64,000 nucleotides of DNA from positions 248,001-312,000 of the forward strand of contig NZ_JANLNY010000030.1 in the NCBI RefSeq assembly GCF_025465995.1, read 5' to 3'. Numbering within the stretch: position 1 is the first letter of the stretch; each line of letters opens with the position of its first letter. The notes beneath the pieces were generated by a model. It was not told the origin of the DNA. It worked only from the letters and a program-made list of their open reading frames with translations, and searched no databases. Below are positions 25,362-34,812 of this stretch, piece by piece. This stretch comes from Pseudomonas sp. 5P_3.1_Bac2. GTDB taxonomy: Bacteria > Pseudomonadota > Gammaproteobacteria > Pseudomonadales > Pseudomonadaceae. Both the position numbers and the translations under genes were made by a program.

Positions 25362-28193
25362 TTACAGGTTGGCGATTTTGCCGCGCTGCTCGACCATATT
25401 GCGCAGAGCCAGTTCTGCTTCGGCCAATTTGGCCCGCTCCTTCTCCAGCACCTCGGCTGGGGCTTTCGCGACAAAACCTTGGTTGCTCAGCTTGCCGCCG
25501 ACGCGTTGCACTTCGCCGTCGAGACGGGCGATTTCTTTATCCAGACGCGCCAGTTCGGCGTCTTTATCGATCAACCCGGCCATTGGCACCAGCACCTGCA
25601 TCTCACCGACCAGTGCGGTGGCGGACATCGGCGCTTCTTCACCGGCTTCCAGCACCCGTACCGATTCCAGCTTGGCCAGCTTGTTGAGCAGCGGCAGGTT
25701 GTCGGCCAGGCGGCGACGGTCTTCGTCGTTGGCGTTGGCGAGGATGATGTCGATGCGCTTGGCCATGGAGATTTTCATCTCGCCACGGATCTGACGCAGG
25801 CCCAGCATCAGTTGCTTGACCCACTCGATATCGCCTTCGGCAGCCGCGTCGATGCGCTCTTCATTGGCCACAGGCCACTGCTGCAGCATGATGGTGTCAC
25901 CGCTGACGCCGGCTTGGCCTTTGATGCGCTGCCAGATTTCTTCGGTGATAAAGGGCATAAACGGATGGGCCAAACGCAGCGCCACTTCCAGCACGCGTAC
26001 CAAGGTGCGACGGGTGCCGCGCTGGCGTTCGAGCGGTGCGTTCTCGTCCCACAGCACTGGCTTGACCAGTTCCAGGTACCAGGCGCAGTACTCGTCCCAG
26101 ATAAATTCGTACAGCGCCTGTGCGGCCATATCGAAGCGGAACGCGTCCAGCTGACGGGTCACTTCGGCTTCAGTGCGCTGCAAGGCCGAGATGATCCAGC
26201 GATCCACCGACGACAGCTCGACGGGCTCACCGTTAACGCCGGTGTCCTGGCCATCGGTGTTCTCGATGACGAAGTTGGCGGCGTTCCAGATCTTGTTGCA
26301 GAAGTTGCGGTAACCCTCAACGCGGCCCATGTCGAACTTGATGTCACGACCAGTAGAGGCCAGCGCCAGGTTGGTGAAGCGCAGGGCATCGGTGCCGTAG
26401 GCGGCGATGCCTTCGGGGAACTCGGCGCGGGTCTGCTTGGCAATTTTTTCGGCCAGCTTAGGCTGCATCATGCCGCTGGTGCGCTTGGTCACCAGGGCTT
26501 CCAGATCGATACCGTCGACGATATCCAACGGGTCCAGCACGTTGCCCTTGGACTTGGACATCTTCTGGCCCTGGCCGTCGCGTACCAGGCCGTGCACATA
26601 CACGGTCTTGAACGGAATCTGCCCGGTCAGGTGGGTGGACAGCATGATCATCCGGGCAACCCAGAAGAAGATGATGTCGAAACCGGTCACCAACACGTCG
26701 GTGGGGTGGAAGGTCTTGAGGAAGTCGGTCTGCTGTGGCCAGCCGAGGGTGGAGAAGGTCCACAGGCCGGAGCTGAACCAAGTGTCGAGAACGTCTTCGT
26801 CCTGACGCAGGTTGGCGTCGCCCAGGTTATGGGTGGCGCGCACTTCGGCTTCGTCGCGGCCGACGTAGACATTGCCGGAGTCGTCGTACCAAGCCGGGAT
26901 ACGGTGGCCCCACCACAGCTGACGGCTGATGCACCAGTCTTGGATATCACGCATCCAGCTGAAGTACATGTTCTCGTACTGTTTGGGCACGAACTGGATT
27001 TCACCGCTCTCTACCACGGCGATGGCTTTTTCTGCCAACGGCTTGGTGGAGACGTACCACTGGTCCGTCAGCCATGGCTCGATGATGGTGCCGGAGCGGT
27101 CGCCTTTCGGCACCTTGAGGGCGTGATCTTCGATTTTTTCCAAAAGGCCGGCGGCGTCGAAGTCGGCAACGATTTGCTTGCGTGCTTCGAAGCGATTCAG
27201 GCCTGCGTATTTCGCCGGCAGGCTGCCGTCGAACTGGTCATTCACACTGCCGTCGAGGTTGAACGCTTGGGCGGTGGCCAGCACGGCGGCGTTCTTGTCG
27301 AAGATGTTGATCAGCGGCAGGTTGTGGCGCTTGCCGACTTCATAGTCGTTGAAGTCATGGGCAGGGGTGATCTTCACGCAGCCGGTGCCGAACTCAGGGT
27401 CGCAGTAATCGTCAGCGATGATCGGGATGCGCCGGCCAACCAACGGCAACTCGACGAAGCTGCCGATCAGGGCCTGATAACGCTCATCCAGCGGGTTCAC
27501 TGCGACGGCGCTGTCGCCGAGCATGGTTTCCGGGCGAGTGGTGGCGACGATCAGGTAATCCAGACCTTCAGCGGTCTTCTTACCATCGGCCAGGGGGTAA
27601 CGCAGGTTCCACAGGCTGCCTTTCTCGTCGTGGCTTTCCACTTCTAGGTCAGAGATGGCGGTGTGGAACTTGGTGTCCCAGTTCACCAGACGCTTGCCGC
27701 GATAGATCAGGCCATCTTTATGCAGGCGCACGAAGGCTTCTTTCACCGCCTCCGACAGGCCTTCGTCCATAGTGAAGCGTTCGCGCGACCAGTCGACCGA
27801 GCTGCCCAGGCGCCGGATCTGCCGGGTGATGGTGCCGCCGGATTGTTCCTTCCATTGCCAGACTTTCTCCAGGAACTGGTCGCGGCCCAAATCGTGCCGG
27901 CCAATGCCTTCAGCAGCGAGCTGACGCTCAACCACCATCTGGGTGGCGATCCCGGCGTGGTCGGTGCCCGGCTGCCACAGGGTGTTACGGCCCTGCATGC
28001 GGCGGAAACGGATCAGCGCGTCCATGATCGAGTTGTTAAAACCATGGCCCATGTGCAGGCTGCCGGTGACGTTCGGCGGCGGGATCATGATGGTGTAAGG
28101 CTCGCCCGAGCCTTGCGGGGCGAAGTAATTATTCGCCTCCCAGTTTTGGTACAGGGCAGTTTCAATGGCGTGCGGCTGGTAGGTCTTGTCCAT
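25362..28193 (-). CDS. valS: Valyl-tRNA synthetase
   Basis: A 943-residue class I synthetase of full length. The HIGH-type motif is HMGH (47-50, after PPPNVTGSL), the KMSKS motif lies near 544-548, and an editing CP1 domain sits between (TTRPETMLGDSAV, GTGCVKITPAHDFNDYEVG). The C-terminal coiled coil (DKDAELARLDKEIARLDGEV) binds the tRNA. It joins valine to tRNA-Val. A terminator follows directly. The strand opposite has a very long open frame that is only a codon-usage shadow. Confidence 0.97.
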   Translation of the reverse strand: MDKTYQPHAIETALYQNWEANNYFAPQGSGEPYTIMIPPPNVTGSLHMGHGFNNSIMDALIRFRRMQGRNTLWQPGTDHAGIATQMVVERQLAAEGIGRHDLGRDQFLEKVWQWKEQSGGTITRQIRRLGSSVDWSRERFTMDEGLSEAVKEAFVRLHKDGLIYRGKRLVNWDTKFHTAISDLEVESHDEKGSLWNLRYPLADGKKTAEGLDYLIVATTRPETMLGDSAVAVNPLDERYQALIGSFVELPLVGRRIPIIADDYCDPEFGTGCVKITPAHDFNDYEVGKRHNLPLINIFDKNAAVLATAQAFNLDGSVNDQFDGSLPAKYAGLNRFEARKQIVADFDAAGLLEKIEDHALKVPKGDRSGTIIEPWLTDQWYVSTKPLAEKAIAVVESGEIQFVPKQYENMYFSWMRDIQDWCISRQLWWGHRIPAWYDDSGNVYVGRDEAEVRATHNLGDANLRQDEDVLDTWFSSGLWTFSTLGWPQQTDFLKTFHPTDVLVTGFDIIFFWVARMIMLSTHLTGQIPFKTVYVHGLVRDGQGQKMSKSKGNVLDPLDIVDGIDLEALVTKRTSGMMQPKLAEKIAKQTRAEFPEGIAAYGTDALRFTNLALASTGRDIKFDMGRVEGYRNFCNKIWNAANFVIENTDGQDTGVNGEPVELSSVDRWIISALQRTEAEVTRQLDAFRFDMAAQALYEFIWDEYCAWYLELVKPVLWDENAPLERQRGTRRTLVRVLEVALRLAHPFMPFITEEIWQRIKGQAGVSGDTIMLQQWPVANEERIDAAAEGDIEWVKQLMLGLRQIRGEMKISMAKRIDIILANANDEDRRRLADNLPLLNKLAKLESVRVLEAGEEAPMSATALVGEMQVLVPMAGLIDKDAELARLDKEIARLDGEVQRVGGKLSNQGFVAKAPAEVLEKERAKLAEAELALRNMVEQRGKIANL

Positions 28194-28500
28194 CGCGGCG
28201 GGACCCTTATGACGGCTAATCGGGAAAACCGCGGAGTATAGCGGGGAAGGCCCCGCTGGCGTAAGGCCAAAGGCATTGGGACGGACAGAGGGGGAGTGGC
28301 GCCAGCTGTTGAGCCGCCACAGCCTGGTCTTGTGTGGCGGTGCATGTGGCCACCTTTATCCACGGCGGCCAAGCGGCTGCGCCGTGTTAACCGCGCGACC
28401 GGGCGTATCTCAAGGCCGGTTACGCCTGTGGATAATCCAGGCGACGGAGGCGGCTGCTGTCCTTGCTTCAGAGCAGGGTCGCAAGGCCCGAAAGCGAGTT
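28194..28500. other. Intergenic region with DnaA-box-like sequences
   Basis: No gene seen in 307 bases between valS and the next minus-strand gene. It holds TTATCCACG at 28356-28364 and the exact DnaA-box complement TGTGGATAA at 28428-28436, 64 bases apart in opposite orientation. Their significance is uncertain. Confidence 0.4.
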
Positions 28501-28905
28501 TTAACGGCGAGGCGGCAAGAGGCGGGCGAGGCGGGCTTGTAGGCGCTGCTTAAGTTCGGCTTCGATCTGCGGCACGAAGTCGTCGATCACGTCTTGCAGG
28601 ATCAGTTGGGCGGCGGCGCGTAGCTCGTTATCCAGGCGGTTAACTTCACTGTCGCGGCTGATGCTTTGCGCCACGGTTTCGCGCAGGGCCTGTACTGCCG
28701 GGGGCACGCTGGTGGGCAGGTTGGCTTGGTCGATAGGGGCTTGGTGCGGTGCGTTGACCACATCGGACAGCAGGGGAATGCTGTTGGGGTCCAGGGAGTC
28801 GATTAACAACGGCGGCTCGACCTGTTCGTCGCCCAGCAGTTGGCGGATCGACTCCAGATCATTGAGCAGGTGGGCGGGCTTTTGCGTGGGCTTCGGGTTA
28901 TCCAT
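28501..28905 (-). CDS. Conserved hypothetical protein between holC and valS
   Basis: A 134-residue, acidic, soluble protein. The N-terminal half is disordered-looking (PTQKPAHLLNDLESIRQLLG, many Pro). The C-terminal half is a long helix (NRLDNELRAAAQLILQDVIDDFVPQIEAELKQRL). I do not recognise a domain with known function. Pseudomonas genomes keep such a gene directly downstream of holC; here only 9 bases separate it from the holC stop, so it belongs to that operon. Confidence 0.75.
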   Translation of the reverse strand: MDNPKPTQKPAHLLNDLESIRQLLGDEQVEPPLLIDSLDPNSIPLLSDVVNAPHQAPIDQANLPTSVPPAVQALRETVAQSISRDSEVNRLDNELRAAAQLILQDVIDDFVPQIEAELKQRLQARLARLLPPRR

Positions 28906-28914
28906 GGTGTTTTA

Positions 28915-29334
28915 TTACAATTCGACTCGTTTGGGATCATAGCCGCGCTGGCGGTAACTGCGGAAATTCTCCCGGCAGGCGGTCAGTAACTCGGGCTCTT
29001 GGTTGACGATTTCAATCACCCGGCTGAAGTGCTCAACCTGTGGTGACAAACTGCTGGCTAGGTTGATCAGCACGGATTGGGCCACCTCGGGCTGCTCATC
29101 CAAACCAATCACAACCGGCGCCTGGGCGTCGTCCTGATACAGGCTGTGGGGCACAAAGCTTTCAGCGCGAAAGCGCCACAGCCAATCATCCAGCTCCTGG
29201 CACTGCTGCGCATCACTGCCGCGTAAAAACACCGGTACGCCCGCGCGCCAGGCTTTACCCGCGAGTTGGCAGGCGGCGCGGATACGTTCGGCCGCAGTAG
29301 CGGAGGACAGTACGTAGAATTCGATGCGAGGCAT
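28915..29334 (-). CDS. holC: DNA polymerase III subunit chi
   Basis: A 139-residue protein with the HolC fold. Landmarks are IEFYVLSS at the N-terminus, AWRAGVPVFLRGSDAQQCQELDDWLW, and FVPHSLYQDD..PVVIG, which places the SSB-contacting face. Chi pairs with psi in the clamp loader and contacts SSB. It lies between pepA and the hypothetical gene, the usual Pseudomonas order. A perfect inverted repeat sits in the 129-base gap to pepA. Confidence 0.9.
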   Translation of the reverse strand: MPRIEFYVLSSATAAERIRAACQLAGKAWRAGVPVFLRGSDAQQCQELDDWLWRFRAESFVPHSLYQDDAQAPVVIGLDEQPEVAQSVLINLASSLSPQVEHFSRVIEIVNQEPELLTACRENFRSYRQRGYDPKRVEL

Positions 29335-29415
29335 GGGCTGTGGATTGCGCCAGTAAAAATGCCCACGCCACAGGGCGAGGGCAGGGAATAGATGAACGCT
29401 GTACGGCGTAAGACA

Positions 29416-29452
29416 CAGTCTAGAACGCCTATAGGGCTGGCATTCTAGACTG
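29416..29452 (-). terminator. Perfect inverted repeat after pepA
   Basis: CAGTCTAGAA (29416-29425) and TTCTAGACTG (29443-29452) are perfect 10-base arms, 12 bases past the pepA stop. The T-tail is weak, so it may instead be an mRNA 3'-end stabiliser. Confidence 0.55.
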
Positions 29453-29463
29453 ATTCGCCGCTG

Positions 29464-30954
29464 TTAGGCTTGGCTGCGATCGAGCAAATACTGAGTCAGC
29501 AGCGGCACCGGACGACCGGTAGCGCCTTTATCCTTACCGCCGCTGATCCACGCGGTGCCGGCGATATCCAAATGCGCCCAGTTAAATTTCTTCGCGAAGC
29601 GCGACAGGAAGCAAGCCGCGGTGATGGTGCCGGCTTTCGGCCCGCCGATATTGGCGATGTCGGCAAACGGGCTGTCGAGCTGCTCTTGGTATTCGTCAAA
29701 CAGCGGCAGTTGCCAGGCACGGTCGTCGGCTTGCTGACCAGCTTTAAGCAACTGGCCGATCAGCTCATCGTTGTTGCCCAGCAGGCCCGAGGTGTGCGAG
29801 CCGAGGGCGACGATGCAGGCGCCGGTGAGGGTGGCGATGTCGATCACCGCTTGCGGCTTAAAGCGCTCGGTGTAGGTCAGGGCGTCGCACAGTACCAAGC
29901 GGCCTTCGGCGTCGGTGTTGAGGATCTCGACGGTTTGACCGCTCAGGGTGGTGACGATATCGCCAGGGCGCGAAGCGGTGCCGCTGGGCATGTTCTCGGC
30001 ACAGGCCAGCACGCAAACCAGGTTGATCGGCAGTTGCAGCTCAAGCACCGCACGCAGGGTGCCGAATACGCTGGCGGCGCCGCCCATGTCGTATTTCATT
30101 TCATCCATGCCGGCGCCCGGCTTGAGGCTGATGCCGCCGGTGTCGAAGGTGATGCCTTTACCCACCAGCGCGTAAGGCTTCTGGCTCTTCTTGCCACCGT
30201 TGTACTGCATCACGATCAGGCGTGGCGGTTGCGCACTGCCTTGGCCGACGGCATAGAAGGAACCCATGCCCAGTTCTTTGATCTTCTTCTCGTCCAGAAC
30301 TTCAACCTTCAGACCTTTGAACGCCTTGCCCAGGGCCTTGGCTTGTTCAGCGAGGAAGATTGGATGGCAGATGTTTGGCGGCAGGTTGCCTAAATCTTTG
30401 GTCAGGCTCATGCCGTTGACGATGGCCTGAGCGTGCTGGCTGGCGCGTTCAACGTCAGCCAAATTGGCTTTGCCTGCCAGCAGGGTGAGTTTTTTCAGGC
30501 TGATGGCTTCAGCCTTGGTGCTCTTGAAACGGTCGAAGCAATAACCGGCGTCGGCCAGGATTTCGACCAGCAGTCGGGTTTTGCTGTAGCTGTCACGACC
30601 TTTGACTTGCAGCTCGTCGAGAGCCAGCACGGCGTCGCTGCCGGCCAGGGTTTTCAGGTTGCTGTAGATAGCACTGGCCACTTTACGCAGCTGGCGGTCA
30701 GTTAATTCGCTATCTTTACCGATGCCGACCAGCAGCACGCGTTCGGCCTTAAGGGCAGGCAGGCTGTGGATTAGCAGGGTTTGCCCGAGCTTGCCGGCCA
30801 GGTCGCCACGTTTGAGCAGGGCACTGATCGCACCGGCGCTGGCACTGTCTATGGCTTTAGCGCTAGCGCCTAGTGCGCCGCCTTCGCCAACAGGGACGAC
30901 CAGGGTGGCGGTTTTCAGTGTTTCCGGACGAGCGTTCTTAACAATAAATTCCAT
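29464..30954 (-). CDS. pepA: Leucyl aminopeptidase
   Basis: A 496-residue M17 aminopeptidase (PepA). The catalytic core shows VGKGITFDTGGISLKPGAGMDEMKYDMGGA with the first metal ligands, and the signature NTDAEGRL with the second set. It hydrolyses N-terminal residues in the cytosol; in enterobacteria and P. aeruginosa the homologue also binds DNA. I start at MEFIVKNA (30954), the conserved N-terminus, rather than 8 codons earlier. It is divergent from lptF across 141 bases. Confidence 0.95.
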   Translation of the reverse strand: MEFIVKNARPETLKTATLVVPVGEGGALGASAKAIDSASAGAISALLKRGDLAGKLGQTLLIHSLPALKAERVLLVGIGKDSELTDRQLRKVASAIYSNLKTLAGSDAVLALDELQVKGRDSYSKTRLLVEILADAGYCFDRFKSTKAEAISLKKLTLLAGKANLADVERASQHAQAIVNGMSLTKDLGNLPPNICHPIFLAEQAKALGKAFKGLKVEVLDEKKIKELGMGSFYAVGQGSAQPPRLIVMQYNGGKKSQKPYALVGKGITFDTGGISLKPGAGMDEMKYDMGGAASVFGTLRAVLELQLPINLVCVLACAENMPSGTASRPGDIVTTLSGQTVEILNTDAEGRLVLCDALTYTERFKPQAVIDIATLTGACIVALGSHTSGLLGNNDELIGQLLKAGQQADDRAWQLPLFDEYQEQLDSPFADIANIGGPKAGTITAACFLSRFAKKFNWAHLDIAGTAWISGGKDKGATGRPVPLLTQYLLDRSQA

Positions 30955-31095
30955 TAGGTGGCGTCCCCAAGACAACAAGTCGGTATTTCAGGATAATGCC
31001 GGCAATTTCCGATGGTTCGCCCCGAGGGCGAGCCGGCAGCAGTGCGGCTAGTGTGAGCTTAGCCGCCTGAGCCTGACAACCCTGGAGTGTCTGGT

Positions 31096-32217
31096 TTGAT
31101 TGTATTCCGCTATTTGTCCCGCGAAGTCTTGCTGACCATGAGCGCCGTAAGTGCGGTGCTGCTGATCATCATTATGAGTGGCCGTTTTATTCGCTACCTG
31201 GCGCAGGCTGCGCAGGGGGCGTTGGATCCCGGTGTGCTGCTGTGGATCATGGCCTTCCGCATTCCCGGCTTCCTTGAACTGATTTTGCCGCTGGGCTTGT
31301 TCTTAGGCTTCCTGCTCGCATACGGCCGTCTGTACCTTGATAGCGAAATGACTGTGCTCAGCGCCACCGGCATGAGCCAGCAACGGCTGCTTGGCTACAG
31401 CATGCTGCCGGCGGTGGTGGTCGCGGTTTTGGCCGGCTGGCTGAGCATGGGCTTGGCGCCGCAGGGGGTTGGCCATGTGGCGAAGATTCTCAACCAGCAA
31501 AGCACCCTGACTGAGCTGGATACCCTGGAGCCGGGGCGCTTTCAGTCGATGAAAAACGGCCTGCGGGTGACCTACGCCGAGTCCCTGGCGGATGACCGCA
31601 AGGAGTTGTCGGGGGTGTTTATCTCCGAGAAGCAACTGACCCGCGCCGGCGATAAAGAGCGCGGCATTGCGGTATTGGTCGCGGACAAAGGTCACCAGGA
31701 GATCAAGGCCGACGGCAGTCGCTACCTGATTCTGCAAAACGGCTATCGCTTTGACGGTAACCCCGGTCAGGCTAACTACCGGGCGATTAAGTACGAAACC
31801 TACGGGGTGTTGCTGCCCAAGCCAGAAGTGGCGGCTGACGTGACCGAGCGTGAAGCGATGCCGACCCATGCATTATTGGGCAGCGACGATAAACGCCTGC
31901 AGTCGGAACTGCAGTGGCGCTTGTCCATGCCGATTCTGGTGTTTGTCGTCACCTTGCTAGCCGTGCCGCTGTCGCGAGTGAACCCGCGCCAGGGCCGCTT
32001 CCTCAAATTGCTGCCGGCCATTCTGTTGTATATGGCCTACCTGTCCTTGCTGATCGCCGCCCGTAGTGCCCTGGATAAGGGCAAGATTCCACCGGTCTTG
32101 GGCCTGTGGTGGGTGCATCTGATTTTCGCTGCAGTAGGTGCCTTGCTGCTGTATTGGGAGCCTCTGCGTCTGCGCTGGGCGGCTCGTCGTGCCGGGAGGG
32201 CCGTCGCTCATGCGTAA
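31096..32217 (+). CDS. lptF: LPS export permease LptF
   Basis: A 373-residue inner-membrane protein. An N-terminal pair of helices (IVFRYLSREVLLTMSAVSAV), a large periplasmic beta-jellyroll (about 120-260) and four more helices make the LptF architecture. With LptG and LptB2 it extracts lipopolysaccharide from the inner membrane. The TTG at 31096 is the likely start: it gives the conserved beginning, and GGAG at 31084-31087 lies 8 bases before it. An in-frame GTG at 31087 would overlap that ribosome site. It overlaps lptG by 8 bases. Confidence 0.94.
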   Translation: MIVFRYLSREVLLTMSAVSAVLLIIIMSGRFIRYLAQAAQGALDPGVLLWIMAFRIPGFLELILPLGLFLGFLLAYGRLYLDSEMTVLSATGMSQQRLLGYSMLPAVVVAVLAGWLSMGLAPQGVGHVAKILNQQSTLTELDTLEPGRFQSMKNGLRVTYAESLADDRKELSGVFISEKQLTRAGDKERGIAVLVADKGHQEIKADGSRYLILQNGYRFDGNPGQANYRAIKYETYGVLLPKPEVAADVTEREAMPTHALLGSDDKRLQSELQWRLSMPILVFVVTLLAVPLSRVNPRQGRFLKLLPAILLYMAYLSLLIAARSALDKGKIPPVLGLWWVHLIFAAVGALLLYWEPLRLRWAARRAGRAVAHA

Positions 32218-33271
32218 GCTGGATCGCTATATCGGAACCCAGGTGTTTGTCGCCATCCTCGGCGTGCTGGGCATTATCGTTGGCTTGGCGCTGCTGTTCG
32301 CCTTTATTGATGAATTGAGCGATGTCGATGAGACCTACGGCCTGCTCGATGCCCTGTGGTACGTGCTGCTGACCGGGCCACGGCGTCTGTATGACATGTT
32401 GCCGATGGCGGCTTTGATCGGTTGCTTGATCGGCCTTGGCTCGCTGGCCAGTAACAGCGAATTAACCATCATGCGCGCGGCCGGGGTTTCCATCGGGCGT
32501 ATCGTCTGGGCGGTGATGAAGCCCATGTTGGTGCTGATGCTGGTCGGCCTGCTGATTGGCGAGTATCTGGCGCCTTATACCGAAAACCAAGCTCAGGCCA
32601 GCCGTGCCTTGGCTCAGGGTGGCGGCGAGGCGCAAAGCGCCAAGCATGGTCTGTGGCATCGCCAGGGCCGCGAATACATCCACATCAACGCCGTGCAGCC
32701 CAATGGTGTGTTGTTCGGGGTGACGCGCTACCAGTTCGATGAGAACAAGCGTTTGTTGTCCTCCAGCTTTGCTCGGCGTGGCCTGTACCAGGGCGACCAC
32801 TGGGAGCTGCAAGATGTGCAGAGCACCTTGCTGCATGAGCGCAGCAGCGAAGTGGTGAACAAAGACAAAGAACGTTGGGATATTGCCCTGACCCCGCAAT
32901 TGCTCGGCACCGTGGTGCTGGCGCCGGACGCCTTGTCGATGACCGGCCTGTGGAGTTATATCCATTACTTGGCTGCCCAAGGCTTGAATAACAACCACTA
33001 CTGGCTGTCGTTCTGGACCAAGGTGCTGCAGCCGCTGGTGACCGCTGCGTTGGTGCTGATGGCGATTTCCTTTATCTTCGGCCCGCTGCGCTCGGTAACC
33101 CTCGGTCAGCGGGTATTTACCGGGGTGTTGGTGGGCTTTGTGTTCCGCATCGCCCAAGACCTGTTGGGCCCATCGAGCTTAGTCTTCGGCTTCTCGCCAC
33201 TGCTGGCGGTGTTGGTGCCGGCGGGTATTTGTGCCTTGGCCGGGGCTTGGTTGCTGCGCCGCGCAGGCTAG
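32210..33271 (+). CDS. lptG: LPS export permease LptG
   Basis: A 353-residue LptF/LptG-family permease. It begins MRKLDRYIGTQVF and has the coupling-helix region LLTGPRRLYDMLPMAALIG, a periplasmic domain (GREYIHINAVQPNG) and terminal helices (FGPLRSVTLGQRVFTGVLVG). It pairs with LptF in the Lpt transenvelope bridge. The ATG at 32210 is inside the end of lptF, with GGGAGGG upstream. A strong bidirectional terminator closes the operon. Confidence 0.95.
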   Translation: MRKLDRYIGTQVFVAILGVLGIIVGLALLFAFIDELSDVDETYGLLDALWYVLLTGPRRLYDMLPMAALIGCLIGLGSLASNSELTIMRAAGVSIGRIVWAVMKPMLVLMLVGLLIGEYLAPYTENQAQASRALAQGGGEAQSAKHGLWHRQGREYIHINAVQPNGVLFGVTRYQFDENKRLLSSSFARRGLYQGDHWELQDVQSTLLHERSSEVVNKDKERWDIALTPQLLGTVVLAPDALSMTGLWSYIHYLAAQGLNNNHYWLSFWTKVLQPLVTAALVLMAISFIFGPLRSVTLGQRVFTGVLVGFVFRIAQDLLGPSSLVFGFSPLLAVLVPAGICALAGAWLLRRAG

Positions 33272-33284
33272 CCTGAAGATGAAT

Positions 33285-33314
33285 AAAAAAGCCGGCAAAT
33301 ATGCCGGCTTTTTT
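33285..33314. terminator. Bidirectional terminator between lptG and RDD gene
   Basis: GCCGGCA (33291-33297) and TGCCGGC (33302-33308), with A6 before and T6 after. Confidence 0.92.
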
Positions 33315-33322
33315 CTGCGCGC

Positions 33323-33817
33323 TTACTTCTTATGGATGTTCTTAGGTAGCTGCACCACTTGGCTGTCCGAGTACTTATCGTGCCAGGTGCGCTTGTCCTT
33401 ATCCCACAACAGCCATAGGTAACCCAGACCACAGGCCAGCCAAGAGGGGACGGCCACGAGAAAACGCAGCAGCGCCTGCCACAGGCTGATGGCGCTGCCA
33501 TCGCTGTTTTGCACGCGTATACCCCACACTTGCATGCCCAGCGTTTGGCCGTTGTGGGTCCAGAACTTGGCGAAGAAGCCAAATAGGCACAACACCAGGG
33601 TGGTCGACAGCAGCGGATCACCATCTAGGGCGCCGGCATCGGACAGCTGACGTAATTTAGCTTCGCCGTAGATACCCATCTGGATCAGCTTGTAGATAAA
33701 ACTAACGACAATCAACAACGCCAGGCACAGCAGGGCGTCATAGAACATGGCGGCAAGGCGGCGGGGCAGGCCAGCGCTGGGGAATTCACCCTGCGGGCGC
33801 AGCAGGTGTTTCGGCAT
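33323..33817 (-). CDS. RDD-family membrane protein
   Basis: A 164-residue inner-membrane protein with three or four hydrophobic segments. The RDD signature appears as AGLPRRLAAMFYDALLCLALL in TM1, and as TLGMQVWGIRV and KRTWHDKYSDSQVV near the end. RDD proteins are of unresolved function; some have been linked to ion or solute transport. It sits convergent to lptG, as commonly seen in pseudomonads. Confidence 0.88.
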   Translation of the reverse strand: MPKHLLRPQGEFPSAGLPRRLAAMFYDALLCLALLIVVSFIYKLIQMGIYGEAKLRQLSDAGALDGDPLLSTTLVLCLFGFFAKFWTHNGQTLGMQVWGIRVQNSDGSAISLWQALLRFLVAVPSWLACGLGYLWLLWDKDKRTWHDKYSDSQVVQLPKNIHKK

Positions 33818-33878
33818 GGTTGACTCTTAGCTAAGGCAAACGGAGCGCCTAGGGTAGCAAAGAGCGGGCTGCGGGCAT

Positions 33879-33909
33879 AAAAAAACCCCTGATGCGTGCA
33901 TCAGGGGTT
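33879..33909 (-). terminator. Terminator of the cold-shock gene
   Basis: AACCCCTGATGC (33884-33895) and GCATCAGGGGTT (33898-33909). On the minus strand the stem runs into TTTTTTT. Confidence 0.9.
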
Positions 33910-33925
33910 CTTCACAGCAGCAGAC

Positions 33926-34138
33926 TTATTGTTCGATTTGAACTTCGTCAGCCTGCATGCCTTTTTGACCTTGGACAGCGATGAAGCTGACTTTTTGGCC
34001 TTCTTTCAGGCTCTTGAAGCCGTTGCCCTGAATAGCGCGGAAATGTACGAACAGATCCGGACCGCTTTCTGGAGTGATAAAACCAAAACCTTTTTCGTCG
34101 TTAAACCACTTGACGGTACCGTTCTGACGATTCGACAT
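33926..34138 (-). CDS. Cold-shock domain protein (CspA/CapB family)
   Basis: A 70-residue single OB-fold RNA/DNA-binding protein. RNP1 is KGFGFITPESG, RNP2 is DLFVHFRAI, and the start is NGTVKWFNDEKG. It is the Pseudomonas CapB/CspA type, an RNA chaperone that relieves structure in cold-shocked mRNA. AAGGAA precedes the ATG. The leader upstream is long and non-coding, in line with cis-regulated cold-shock mRNAs. Confidence 0.93.
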   Translation of the reverse strand: MSNRQNGTVKWFNDEKGFGFITPESGPDLFVHFRAIQGNGFKSLKEGQKVSFIAVQGQKGMQADEVQIEQ

Positions 34139-34812
34139 TTTTATATTCCTTGAAACTTGAGTTGGTGACAGCCGCTACTCGTTATGAGGGGCTGAATACT
34201 GGTTGCAAGGAGTATTGCGACGTCGAGCGGGATGTAGCGGATCAGCAATGATCTACTGCATCAGGTCACGATTTCCGGCGACCCATGCAAACACAGTGCG
34301 GAAACTCTACGCTAACTATTAGGCAAATGCCAACCCCTGCCAAAGTGCCAAGTTGCGCGCTATATGCCCTAAGTCGCGAACAGCTAAGTTGATTCGCGCA
34401 GTACTGGTTTTTATTGGGCGTGGATGCCCGCGCAGGCGTAGGTGCAGGCTGGGCCTAGGTTAGGGCTGAGATTGCAGGCAATGCCGAACAGTTAGTTGAG
34501 AAATACTGGCCAATAAGCGCGATCTAGACAATTGGCATGCAATCCATATGTAAGCCAGTCAGCGTGGTAAGTGTCTGTTTGTAAGTCATTATTCTTATAT
34601 GTTTAAGGCTTAATACATATGCAACTTGTTATAAACATTCGTACTTAATACTGACTCAGCCTTGCACTCGTGCTTACAGTTGATACACCCGCTTTGTGGG
34701 CAGTCCTGTGTGTCGGGATATGTTGAGTGCTGGTCATTACGCTGTCATGAGTTGGGCGTTGCGCCTAGTCTGGGGCAATCCGCCAACCTAATAGTGTTTG
34801 AGTGGCGGCGAC
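34139..34812. other. Long intergenic region with cold-shock gene leader
   Basis: A 674-base stretch with no frame I can support. The part next to the cold-shock gene is its probable 5' leader and promoter. The portion 34550-34660 is A/T-rich compared with the rest of the window. The far end is the boundary of the phage-derived segment; no attachment-site repeat could be recognised by eye. Confidence 0.5.

Noticed and set aside
25479..27647. 722-codon open frame opposite valS
   Set aside because: It mirrors valS codon for codon, has no recognisable domains and no ribosome site; an antisense shadow of GC-biased codons.
34139..34812. Attachment site or small RNA in the long gap beside the cold-shock gene
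   Set aside because: No direct repeat, terminator-bounded hairpin unit or tRNA could be identified by eye.
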